The notes under the pieces: generated by a model | The model's database searches: none | What the model was told of the DNA's origin: nothing | What the model saw: the letters and a program-made list of their open reading frames with translations, nothing else | Source of the DNA: an uncultured Eubacterium sp. | GTDB taxonomy: Bacteria; Bacillota; Clostridia; Lachnospirales; Lachnospiraceae | Direction: 5' to 3' | DNA length: 6,714 bases | Assembly: GCA_910580075.1 (NCBI GenBank) | Contig: CAJTVR010000149.1 | Span: forward strand, 1-6,714 | Position numbers and translations under genes: made by a program | Shown here: positions 1-5,911 of the stretch, one piece after another | How the letters are laid out: each line of letters opens with the position of its first letter | Position numbering within the stretch: position 1 is the stretch's first letter

Positions 1-104
1 AAAAAATTTCTTGAGCATTTTTCATTTTACCTATTGACATTTCTTAGCTGGACTTATAAATACCGGCTAAATCCAGCCTTCTTATCAGAATGCTTTCAAC
101 CCGG

Positions 105-1154
105 TTATTCCGCAATACGGATTACAGCTTTTACGATATCTGCTTTATTATTTACGCTGTAGTCCATTGCTTTTTGTACCTCATCCAGCCCGAACACGTC
201 TGTTACAATTCCTTTCAGATTTACTTTTCCCGATGCAACTGCATCAATCGCCATCGGATAAATATGACGGTAACGGAATACAGTCTTAAAGGTCAGCTCC
301 TTATCCAGCGCAAGGCTCATTGGCAGCGTCATTTCACCGCTCTTGCTGTATCCGACTAAAACTATGACCGCACCTTTTTTCGTCATATGAATGGTCTGTA
401 CAGTAGTAATCTGAGTACCTGCTGTTTCTATTGCAAGGTCGCAGCCTCTGCCATCTGTCAGCTTCATAACTTCTTCTACCGCATCTGTACTGCCTGCGTT
501 AATAACACCGTCCGCACCCAGTTCCAGTGCTTTCTGAAGCCGTTTTTCCATAATATCCGCTACATATACCCTGGATACTCCCATTGCCTTTAATGCCATC
601 ATTGTCACAAGGCCAATGCAGCCTGCGCCCATAACTACTGCAGTCTGTCCGGCACATGCCCCTCCCTGTATTGCTGCATGGAAACCTACTGCCAGAGGTT
701 CTATCAGTGCTCCTTCCAGCGTGCTCACATTATCCGGCAGTTTAAAGCACAAATCTGCATCATGCGCTGCATATTCCTGGAACACTCCGTCTACTGGCGG
801 CGTTGCAAAAAATACGACATCCGGACAAAGATTGTAATTCCCCGTTCTGCAGAACTCACAGTGTCCGCAGGTCTTTCCCGGTTCCAGAGCAACCCGGTCC
901 CCGGCTTTTAGATGCTTCACATTTTTCCCTGTCTCAACTACGATGCCGCCCGGCTCATGCCCCAGTACAAAAGGCGGTTTTACCACATAATCACCGATTG
1001 CCCCGGTTTCATAATAATGCAGGTCACTGCCACAGATACCGACATACTCTAATTTCACAAGGACTTCGTTGTCCTTTGGTACCGGAATCTTTCTTTCTTC
1101 AAATCCCATTTTACCTGTTCCTAACATCACAGCTGTTTTCATTGTTCCTTCCAT
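105..1154 (-). CDS. Zinc-dependent polyol (sorbitol/xylitol/L-iditol-type) dehydrogenase
   Basis: A 349-residue cytosolic medium-chain dehydrogenase, full length for the family. It should oxidise a sugar alcohol to the ketose with NAD+. Catalytic zinc ligands are visible as Cys41 (GICGSD), His66 (GHEPGG) and Glu152 (IEPLAVG). The structural zinc lobe is Cys96, Cys99, Cys102 and Cys110. The Rossmann motif GAGCIG is at 176-181, and Asp200 at the end of the next strand favours NAD over NADP. The FRYRHIYP segment near 293-300 is typical of sorbitol/xylitol dehydrogenases. The start at 1154 is favoured by AGGAGG at 1164-1169, nine bases upstream; Met5 (1142) is possible but has a poorer site. The gene has its own promoter and a palindromic operator candidate, and the ROK regulator lies just upstream. 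The exact substrate cannot be read from sequence; a threonine or butanediol dehydrogenase is a less likely alternative. Confidence 0.93.
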   Translation of the reverse strand: MEGTMKTAVMLGTGKMGFEERKIPVPKDNEVLVKLEYVGICGSDLHYYETGAIGDYVVKPPFVLGHEPGGIVVETGKNVKHLKAGDRVALEPGKTCGHCEFCRTGNYNLCPDVVFFATPPVDGVFQEYAAHDADLCFKLPDNVSTLEGALIEPLAVGFHAAIQGGACAGQTAVVMGAGCIGLVTMMALKAMGVSRVYVADIMEKRLQKALELGADGVINAGSTDAVEEVMKLTDGRGCDLAIETAGTQITTVQTIHMTKKGAVIVLVGYSKSGEMTLPMSLALDKELTFKTVFRYRHIYPMAIDAVASGKVNLKGIVTDVFGLDEVQKAMDYSVNNKADIVKAVIRIAE

Positions 1155-1185
1155 AAATAAAATCCTCCTTTTTTGTTTTCATCTT

Positions 1186-1206
1186 TATTTAATACTTTAT
1201 TAAATA
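1186..1206. promoter_or_regulatory. Candidate ROK/XylR-type operator palindrome
   Basis: A perfect inverted repeat: TATTTAATA, spacer CTT, TATTAAATA. It lies between the predicted transcription start (near 1217) and the ribosome site of the dehydrogenase, roughly +11 to +31, where a bound repressor would block transcription. ROK repressors of Firmicutes such as XylR bind AT-rich palindromes in this position (family knowledge). A ROK gene is the next gene upstream, so binding by its product is a reasonable inference. In such AT-rich DNA some palindrome could arise by chance, but 9-base perfect arms are notable. Confidence 0.6.
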
Positions 1207-1223
1207 GTTTTATTATTTATTTT

Positions 1224-1251
1224 ATTTTACATCAAAAGCTGTATTTGTCAA
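1224..1251 (-). promoter_or_regulatory. Promoter of the polyol dehydrogenase
   Basis: On the minus strand, a perfect -35 TTGACA (1246-1251) is followed by a 16-base spacer and a -10 TAAAAT (1224-1229, 5 of 6 consensus). The predicted start of transcription is near 1217, giving a leader of about 60 bases that contains the 1186-1206 palindrome and the AGGAGG ribosome site. It lies downstream of the ROK terminator, so the dehydrogenase is probably transcribed separately from the regulator. Confidence 0.75.
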
Positions 1252-1323
1252 TATAAAATCAGTAATCCAGACAGTTTCGTCACTTCATCCAAAATCCCCC
1301 TCTCGTTTTTAGCAATTTGCAAC

Positions 1324-1381
1324 AAAAAAGGAGCTGCCGCACTAAAAAAGCTTTTTGCTTTTCTTAGTGCGGCAGCTCCTT
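1324..1381 (-). terminator. Strong Rho-independent terminator of the ROK gene
   Basis: The arms 1328-1345 and 1364-1381 are perfectly complementary over 18 bases. An inner AAAAGC/GCTTTT stem around a TTTTT loop, with one bulged C, extends the hairpin. On the minus strand the stem is followed by a T-run (plus-strand A-run 1324-1329), and it begins 28 bases after the ROK stop. There is no T-run on the plus side, so it acts in the minus direction. The segment 1324-1345 recurs with one mismatch at 2691-2712. Confidence 0.93.
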
Positions 1382-1409
1382 GAACCGCCATTTACTTTAG
1401 AAACAGACC

Positions 1410-2528
1410 TTACACCTGTTCCATAAACAGTTCGATTACTTTCAGGGATGCCCCAAACGCAGCTGCCCCGGTCTTATGGCTGCAGGTTCTGATAAAAGAT
1501 CCGTCTTCTTCAAATGTATTTCTCTCTATTACTTTATCGCGGATATCCTGGACAAATTCCCCCATACAGCTTCCTGCATATCCTCCCAGTACAATATCAC
1601 AGTCTAACACCATATGAATATTGTTTACTGCAACCGCCAGATAAGATGTATACTGCTCCCAGAGGCTGACAGCTTCCTGCTCTGAGTTCTTTAGCCGTTC
1701 AAAAAAATCTTCCACTCTTTCATCTGTCAGGCACTTTGCGGAGCAATAAGCGTCCAGGCATCCGTATTTTCCGCAGTAGCAGGCTTTTCCATCCAAAACT
1801 ACCGTCATATGTCCCACTTCCCCGCAACGGAAATTCCGGCCCTGTTCCAGCCTTCCGTTGCTGTATACCGCTCCTCCTACCGTATTGCTCAGTGACAGGT
1901 AAAAAAAGGGCATTCTGTTTTCTGACAGTGTTCCTTCTGCATACGCCCCCGCATTTGCATCATTTAAAAAATGACAGGGATAAGAGAAAAAACGGCTGAC
2001 CTCAGAAAACGGAAGACCGCTGATTCCAAGCACATGGGAATCTGCAACCAGTTCCTGGTCCAGGTCAATAATACCCGGAAACGATATTCCGATTCCCAGC
2101 AGATTCACCCTGCTGCATCCGCCAGCTTCCAGAAATTTGTCTATTTTTTGATTCACTTCCAGATAATAGCTGTCCCCTGCTGCATATGGGAGGAATATTC
2201 TTTCATATTTTAAAATCTTTCCCGACAGTTCTGTAAGAATCAGGCTGATATGGTTTTTTGTAATATCCAGGCCTGCAGCTTTCCCGGCATTCCCAGACAC
2301 AGCCAGCGCTTTTGCCCTTCTGCCTCCGGTAGATTCCATTTCTCCCATTTCTTCCACAAGTCCCCGCTTGATCAGCTCCTTTGTAATCTGTGTCGCCGTC
2401 GGCAGGCTTAGTTTCAGTGCATAAGCAATGTCTGGATTGGATACCATCCCGTTTCTGCATATATAGCGGAAAACATCATTCCTGTTCTTCTTTTTTACTT
2501 CCATATTTGTATTTTTCTTCTTATCCAT
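1410..2528 (-). CDS. ROK-family transcriptional regulator (XylR/NagC-like)
   Basis: A 372-residue repressor with an N-terminal winged helix-turn-helix (about 16-70; recognition helix around SLPTATQITKELIKRG) and a ROK sugar-sensing domain. ROK features seen are GIGISFPGIID (145-155), the NDANA motif with Asp190, and GEVGH (236-240). The zinc site is His240, Cys250, Cys252 and Cys257 (CYCGKYGC). The first phosphate-binding motif, DIGGT in kinases, reads DITKN at 88-92, so ATP binding is probably lost and the protein is a regulator rather than a glucokinase. The start at 2528 is supported by GGAG at 2534-2537, five bases upstream. It is monocistronic, with its own promoter (2603-2631) and terminator (1324-1381). 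A polyol dehydrogenase follows downstream, so its likely ligand is a sugar or sugar alcohol and its likely target is the 1186-1206 palindrome (inference). Confidence 0.92.
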   Translation of the reverse strand: MDKKKNTNMEVKKKNRNDVFRYICRNGMVSNPDIAYALKLSLPTATQITKELIKRGLVEEMGEMESTGGRRAKALAVSGNAGKAAGLDITKNHISLILTELSGKILKYERIFLPYAAGDSYYLEVNQKIDKFLEAGGCSRVNLLGIGISFPGIIDLDQELVADSHVLGISGLPFSEVSRFFSYPCHFLNDANAGAYAEGTLSENRMPFFYLSLSNTVGGAVYSNGRLEQGRNFRCGEVGHMTVVLDGKACYCGKYGCLDAYCSAKCLTDERVEDFFERLKNSEQEAVSLWEQYTSYLAVAVNNIHMVLDCDIVLGGYAGSCMGEFVQDIRDKVIERNTFEEDGSFIRTCSHKTGAAAFGASLKVIELFMEQV

Positions 2529-2602
2529 TTCAGCTCCATACTTTCTAAAAATGTTTTTCGTCGTATACGTATAGCAGTTACAGCCGGATCCTTCCCCATA
2601 CC

Positions 2603-2631
2603 AGTTTAACGATCGTCATTCGTATAGTCAA
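2603..2631 (-). promoter_or_regulatory. Probable promoter of the ROK regulator
   Basis: On the minus strand, -35 TTGACT (2626-2631), a 17-base spacer and -10 TAAACT (2603-2608, 4 of 6). The spacer contains the self-complementary ACGATCGT (2609-2616). The leader downstream contains the 10-base palindrome TATACGTATA (2564-2573). CGTATA occurs three times (2562, 2568, 2621), which could be a regulator site, but none of these resembles the 1186-1206 palindrome. Confidence 0.55.
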
Positions 2632-2690
2632 TACTTGTATTTGATTTTTTTCCTGTACCATACTGGCAGAGTCAGTCAAAAATAAGCCAT

Positions 2691-2774
2691 AAAAAAGGAG
2701 CTGCCGCATTAAGAAAAATGATACGGGATACCGTTAGTTTATCCTGTATATATTTTACTTAGTGCAGCAGCCCC
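2691..2774 (-). terminator. Terminator of the 2793-3735 gene pair
   Basis: Arms 2697-2713 and 2758-2774 pair over 17 positions. In the minus-strand RNA 16 pair if two G-U wobbles are allowed, with one C-A mismatch; pairing is poorer in plus-strand RNA. The 44-base loop carries a small ACGG/CCGT hairpin. Six A's at 2691-2696 give the U-run in minus RNA. It begins 19 bases after the stop at 2793. The 3' arm plus T-run is the same sequence as in the terminator at 1324-1381, with one difference. Confidence 0.8.
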
Positions 2775-2792
2775 GGCACCCCGGAAAAAATT

Positions 2793-3200
2793 TTACACGC
2801 TCTGTTGCTCTGATGCAGTTTCACGCTCTTTGATCAGCGCATCTAATTTATCTTTTACAGCCTGCCTTGCAATTTTGTCCATTTCTTCGGATGTCTTTGT
2901 TCCGCCGGATGATGCCAGAGCATAAGGGTCATTGAGCGCCACATTAGAATCCGTAAGCATTGCCCAAAGCTGGTGATATGTCCACTCCCGCTCTTTTCTG
3001 GGAATACTGGCATCAAAATACTCCGGCTGCTTCATCAGATATTTCCCAGTAATATATGTCAGACTGTTAACCGGAGCAGACACAGCTTCATTATATGCTT
3101 CTTCATAATAGCGCCTGATCGTATCCTCATTTTCTATTAACTGTCCTATAAAAAACAGTACAGCCGCTTTTTGTGTTTTATTTTCGGGATGCCGGGTCAT
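2793..3200 (-). CDS. Hypothetical protein, 135 aa, partner of the overlapping upstream gene
   Basis: I do not recognise this protein. It is soluble-looking and mostly helical, with a hydrophobic stretch near residues 12-24 (AAVLFFIGQLI) too polar around it to be a clear membrane span. A YYEEAYNEAV segment is near 30, and there is a charged, probably helical tail from about 104. The only usable start is ATG at 3200: an in-frame TAA lies just upstream and the next Met is residue 55. No Shine-Dalgarno sequence precedes it. It overlaps the 3' end of the 185-residue gene by 23 bases in another frame, so it is probably translated by coupling, or conceivably by a frameshift. A terminator follows immediately, so it is the last gene of its unit. 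Confidence 0.75.
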   Translation of the reverse strand: MTRHPENKTQKAAVLFFIGQLIENEDTIRRYYEEAYNEAVSAPVNSLTYITGKYLMKQPEYFDASIPRKEREWTYHQLWAMLTDSNVALNDPYALASSGGTKTSEEMDKIARQAVKDKLDALIKERETASEQQSV

Positions 3201-3735
3201 TTTTAATTATATAATCCCAGTATACCTCCATATTGTACTCATAATACGCCGTCGTCTTTCTCTGGAACAGCGCCTTCATACCGCCAATCTCTTTGCGGTA
3301 CATATCCATGAAGTCTCTCCTGTCCTCTAATCCCATGGCCCCCGCTTCCATAGGCAGAGACGTAAAACCTCCCAGCTTTTCTATGCCTATATGTGCTTCC
3401 AAAGCCCGCATTTCTACAACAGTTGCAGACTCAGGATTTACCTGCCTGACATGTATGGTCCTTTCAAATTCGTCTCCATTCTCATCCACGCCCTTTGCAA
3501 GGATGACCGGATCTTCTTTTGTTGAATCCTCCGCATACTTGAGATAATAAGACAGTCCCGTACCGTTCCCGCCAGTCCACAGCATATCTTTATCAGAAAA
3601 AATCTGATAGACTTTCGGTGTTTCTGCTGCCGCATTTACCTGCTCTGTAAAACTCTTTCCCTGTGTATTCTGCTGTGTCTTTCCTGCACTGTACCATGCA
3701 GGATAACCCGCTGATCCTATGCCGTTTATATTCAT
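3178..3735 (-). CDS. Conserved-looking hypothetical protein, 185 aa
   Basis: The N-terminus reads MNINGIGSAGYPAWYSAGK. I associate starts of this kind with uncharacterised clostridial (Lachnospiraceae) families that carry only DUF labels; I cannot name the family with certainty. No signal peptide, membrane span or enzyme motif is visible. The middle (about 45-125) looks like a compact alpha/beta domain (KYAEDSTKEDPVILAKGVDENG, split here by description only in part), and the C-terminal third is helical and rich in aromatic and charged residues (MDMYRKEIGG, YYEYNMEVYWDYI). GGAGG at 3745-3749, nine bases before the ATG, supports the start. It overlaps the following 135-residue gene by 23 bases, which implies co-translation and a shared role. 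Its own upstream region is overlapped by a doubtful ORF. Confidence 0.8.
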   Translation of the reverse strand: MNINGIGSAGYPAWYSAGKTQQNTQGKSFTEQVNAAAETPKVYQIFSDKDMLWTGGNGTGLSYYLKYAEDSTKEDPVILAKGVDENGDEFERTIHVRQVNPESATVVEMRALEAHIGIEKLGGFTSLPMEAGAMGLEDRRDFMDMYRKEIGGMKALFQRKTTAYYEYNMEVYWDYIIKNDPASRK

Positions 3736-3886
3736 TCTTCAAATCCTCCATGCTGTCAAAAACTGCCAGTACTCCAGCACACTCAGCAAAACGTCCGATG
3801 CGCTGAACTGACTCCGCTGTACTTCCTGGCAGGTCACTTATACCGCTGATGCCGTTCATCCAGTTTTGTACCCTGTGCGGCATCAT
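3593..3886 (-). CDS. Doubtful small ORF, 97 codons, or remnant
   Basis: A frame open from ATG at 3886 with a well-placed GGAGG (3895-3899, eight bases upstream); an earlier in-frame ATG at 3901 would overlap that site. The first 50 or so codons (MMPHRVQNWMNG onward) lie outside other genes. The last 143 bases run through the 5' end of the 185-residue gene in another frame, where the peptide becomes Cys- and Arg-rich and looks spurious. Its ribosome site resembles that of the next gene: both read ATGGAGGAT then A-rich DNA and ATGA. It may be a short real peptide, a gene whose 3' end was lost, or chance. No family is recognised. Confidence 0.3.
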   Translation of the reverse strand: MMPHRVQNWMNGISGISDLPGSTAESVQRIGRFAECAGVLAVFDSMEDLKNEYKRHRISGLSCMVQCRKDTAEYTGKEFYRAGKCGSRNTESLSDFF

Positions 3887-4020
3887 TTTAATATCCTCCA
3901 TTTTTTTGATCCTACAGCTCCTCTGTCATTCAGAGCCGTTTCTGCTTCCTTGTAATAAGTCCAAGCAGTTCACTGCTTCATGCAGCTTCCCCGTCTCTAC
4001 GTTCCCCTGTCAAATCTCAT
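3883..4020 (-). other. Decayed-looking small frame behind a perfect ribosome site
   Basis: TCACCTCCT at 4027-4035 is, on the minus strand, a nine-base perfect match to the anti-Shine-Dalgarno, nine bases before ATG at 4020. The frame that starts there stops after seven codons (MRFDRGT, TAG at 3997-3999). It stops again at 3970-3972, then stays open for 28 codons, reading TAWTYYKEAETALNDRG and on, to a TGA at 3883-3885. That stop overlaps the next ATG as ATGA. This could be a leader peptide or a broken small gene. The surrounding 3902-4145 stretch has no other gene I can support; it also holds the near-palindrome AAGCAGTTCACTGCTT (3963-3978). Confidence 0.3.
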
Positions 4021-4109
4021 GTAACTTCACCTCCTAACGCTGCTCCTTTCATACCTGGCTGCGCTGTTTTATTTATCGGCAGTTTTTCTTTCATTTTGAA
4101 ATACTATGG

Positions 4110-4142
4110 AATGAAAAGCATATTTAATGAAATGAAAAGCAT
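4110..4142. repeat. Two 12-base direct repeats with 21-base period
   Basis: AATGAAAAGCAT occurs at 4110-4121 and exactly again at 4131-4142, two helical turns apart. The repeats lie just after the serine hydrolase stop and upstream of the 2793-4020 unit. On the minus strand they are followed by TAGTAT (4101-4106), a possible weak -10. Same-face tandem repeats of this spacing are a known form of binding site for dimeric response regulators; that role is inference here. Confidence 0.5.
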
Positions 4143-4145
4143 GCT

Positions 4146-5333
4146 CTATGAAATCCCATCTGTAACTGCCCGGAAAAATTCCACATGTTTCAGCTCGTAT
4201 CCTTCTGCCATAAAATCAGGATCTGCACTGGTCTTTACAATGATTACCTTCTGTGACGGATTGACATAAATCCACTGTCCATAGACGCCAATCGCCATAA
4301 ATTCACCCTGGTTTCCCTCTGGCACCCACCACTGATACCCGTATCCAATCACATTATACGCATCCTGATTCGCTCCCGGCCTGGAATATGCGGCACTGAC
4401 ATCCATACTGTCTTTTACCCAGTCTTTTGTAAGAATCTGTTCCCCCTGATAGCTGCCCCCGTTCAGATACAGCCTTGCAAAACGCGCATAATCTCTTAGA
4501 GAAACACTCAGCCCTCCCATTGCAAGTTCCGTATCATTGCTTAATGTCCAATACGCATCCTGATCTGCCCCGATTTTCTTCCAGAGCTTTTCTTCCATAT
4601 ATTCCGCCAGTCCGCGTCCAGTGGCATTTTTAATCACCTGCCCCAAAATTTCTGTATTAATGCTCAGATATCTGCGGTAAGTACATGGTTCCTCCTGCAG
4701 CCCGTATTTTGCAATGACCTTCATCGCCGGTGTCCCCATTAACGTACGCATAGAAAACTGGCTCATATCGGTATCTTCGTCAAAATCAATGCCGGAAGCC
4801 ATTTGCAGGCACGCCCTGACAGGAATATTTTCCAGCTGTGTTCCTGCAAATTCCGGAATATACTTTCCTACCGGGTCTTCGATGCTTTCAACATATCCTT
4901 CTGATACAGCAATCCCCATTAACGCTGATACAAATGATTTTCCCATGGAATTGGAAGAAAACAGCGTATTTTCATCCCCGCCGGCAAAATATTTTTCATA
5001 TTTGATGACATCATCCTTAATCACAAGCATAGCCGTAGTTTTCGTATCCTCGATAAATTTTTCTAAAGGATAGACTGTGCCTTCAAATTGAAAGTCTTCT
5101 GCCAGTGCAGTATTTTCCTCCTTTAAAAACTGGAAGACTTCTTCCCCTCTGCTTATTTTTTTCACTGGCTGTATCTGCGGTGTATTCTGAAATGTGTGCG
5201 CCAGATTTTCATCTTTAAAACTGTTAAGCGATGTGTAAAGTATCTTTATTTTTTTTCCAAAGCACAGGCACAATGCTCCAATCACAAGGACAGCACCAAT
5301 CGTTACCATACCTAATCGTTTCGTTTTTTTCAT
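4146..5333 (-). CDS. Membrane-anchored serine hydrolase, beta-lactamase/NylB-like
   Basis: A 395-residue protein of the class C beta-lactamase/6-aminohexanoate-dimer hydrolase fold. An N-terminal basic segment and hydrophobic span (about 9-26) suggest a signal anchor with the catalytic domain outside the cell. There is no clear lipobox. The nucleophile motif is Ser129-Met-Gly-Lys132 in FSSNSMGKSF. The second motif is YLSIN (Tyr222 to Asn226), and AIGVYGQWIYV (347-357) is the third strand region. The GLSVSLRDYARFARLYLNGG stretch (274-293) is typical of the family. Substrates vary widely (esters, amides, D-amino-acid peptides), so real beta-lactamase activity should not be assumed. A weak AAGG (5345-5348) lies 11 bases before the ATG. 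It is monocistronic, driven by a promoter of MerR-controlled architecture. No convincing terminator follows it. Confidence 0.9.
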   Translation of the reverse strand: MKKTKRLGMVTIGAVLVIGALCLCFGKKIKILYTSLNSFKDENLAHTFQNTPQIQPVKKISRGEEVFQFLKEENTALAEDFQFEGTVYPLEKFIEDTKTTAMLVIKDDVIKYEKYFAGGDENTLFSSNSMGKSFVSALMGIAVSEGYVESIEDPVGKYIPEFAGTQLENIPVRACLQMASGIDFDEDTDMSQFSMRTLMGTPAMKVIAKYGLQEEPCTYRRYLSINTEILGQVIKNATGRGLAEYMEEKLWKKIGADQDAYWTLSNDTELAMGGLSVSLRDYARFARLYLNGGSYQGEQILTKDWVKDSMDVSAAYSRPGANQDAYNVIGYGYQWWVPEGNQGEFMAIGVYGQWIYVNPSQKVIIVKTSADPDFMAEGYELKHVEFFRAVTDGIS

Positions 5334-5378
5334 AATTTTCTTTTCCTTTCATTTATGTTGTTTTTCTGATTCCCCTTG

Positions 5379-5409
5379 ATTCTAAACCGTACAGTAACTG
5401 TCTGGTCAA
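5379..5409 (-). promoter_or_regulatory. MerR-type promoter with 19-base spacer and internal dyad
   Basis: On the minus strand, -35 TTGACC (5404-5409) and -10 TAGAAT (5379-5384, 5 of 6) are 19 bases apart. Between and overlapping them is the dyad CC-n2-ACAGT-T-ACTGT-n2-GG (5387-5405). The CC of the -35 forms the outer arm, exactly as in SoxR- and CueR-class promoters (family knowledge). An over-long spacer with a centred dyad is the hallmark of promoters that need a MerR-family activator to untwist the DNA. No merR-like gene lies in this window, so the regulator must be elsewhere. It should control the serine hydrolase at 4146-5333. Confidence 0.72.
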
Positions 5410-5430
5410 TACCCTTTTTTATGATTTTAT

Positions 5431-5496
5431 AAAAAAATGCCTTCTTACTGGCTGTATAAGAATTAAAAATCTCATAGTCAGTAAAAAGGCATTTTT
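5431..5496. terminator. Bidirectional hairpin terminator
   Basis: Arms 5433-5453 and 5476-5496 pair over 21 positions with two imperfect ones, each a G-U wobble in one strand's RNA. The first 11 pairs, AAAAATGCCTT with AAGGCATTTTT, are perfect. The minus-strand T-run is seven long (plus A's 5431-5437) and the plus-strand T-run is five (5492-5496). It ends the toxin-antitoxin/arr-remnant transcript and insulates the MerR-type promoter that follows at 5379-5409. Confidence 0.88.
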
Positions 5497-5521
5497 CAAA
5501 CGTGCTCTGGCAGGCGGTCTG

Positions 5522-5911
5522 CTAATCTATAGCTTTTATCCCCTTTTTTGATATTTTCTTAAGATGTTCCATCATATTATATAACAGTTCCGGGGAATGT
5601 CCCTCCCATTTAGTTACTTCTGCAACAATTTTTAATGGATGTTTGGACCGGTAAGATTTTGTAGGATTCCCAGGAAATTTATTATCCGTAAGATTCGGAT
5701 CATCCTCGTAACTGCCAGACGGCTCAACTACGTATATTCTTTCCCTGTCTTCCCCTTCTGCCAGTTCTGCTCCCCAGACTGCCGCATCCAGAGTTCCTGC
5801 AAAATAGACATATTCAGATATTAATCTGCCATTTCCAGTAACAGATGAAAATATTTTCGTCTGATCTAAAGGATACTCAGCTTTAATAATGATATCTGCA
5901 GGTATATATGA
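5522..5911 (-). pseudogene. arr: 5'-truncated rifamycin ADP-ribosyltransferase (Arr) remnant
   Basis: The frame is open for 129 codons before TAG at 5522-5524, but has no ATG, GTG or TTG until the Met-Met pair at codons 113-114, and begins just after a TGA. The product matches Arr from about codon 26 to the end: YVYFAGTLDAAVWGAELAEG, RIYVVEPSGSYEDDPNLTD, NKFPGNPTKSYRS, then KIVAEVTKWEGHSP and a C-terminal helix ending KAID. Arr inactivates rifampicin by ADP-ribosylating it. Of the His-Tyr-Asp active-site triad recalled for Arr, candidates for the Tyr (VYF) and Asp (EDDPN) remain. The N-terminal Tyr-His-Gly-Thr segment is absent, and that position is occupied by the end of yoeB, overlapped by 29 bases. 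The reading frame itself carries no stops, so loss is recent or the frame is still translated from an unusual start. A functional enzyme is unlikely. Confidence 0.82.

Noticed and set aside
34..60. Plus-strand TTGACA (34-39) and TATAAA (55-60), a possible promoter reading into the dehydrogenase as antisense
   Set aside because: The spacer is only 15 bases and no plus-strand gene follows; probably chance in AT-rich DNA, though an antisense transcript cannot be excluded.
47..77. Inverted repeat GCTGGA/TCCAGC downstream of the dehydrogenase
   Set aside because: Six-base arms with a long loop and no T-run on either strand; not a convincing terminator. The real one may lie beyond the left edge.
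2203..2460. 85-codon minus-strand ORF inside the ROK gene
   Set aside because: Out-of-frame shadow of a well-supported ROK coding region, with a biased and unlikely composition.
1410..2528. Reading the ROK protein as a glucokinase
   Set aside because: It has an N-terminal DNA-binding domain and a degraded phosphate-binding motif (DITKN instead of DIGGT).
4714..5073. 119-codon plus-strand ORF opposite the serine hydrolase
   Set aside because: Antisense to the catalytic core of a clear gene; no ribosome site or recognisable product.
4146..5333. Calling the serine hydrolase a true beta-lactamase resistance gene
   Set aside because: The motifs fit the broad beta-lactamase-fold hydrolase family including NylB-like and esterase members; nothing in the sequence shows antibiotic hydrolysis.
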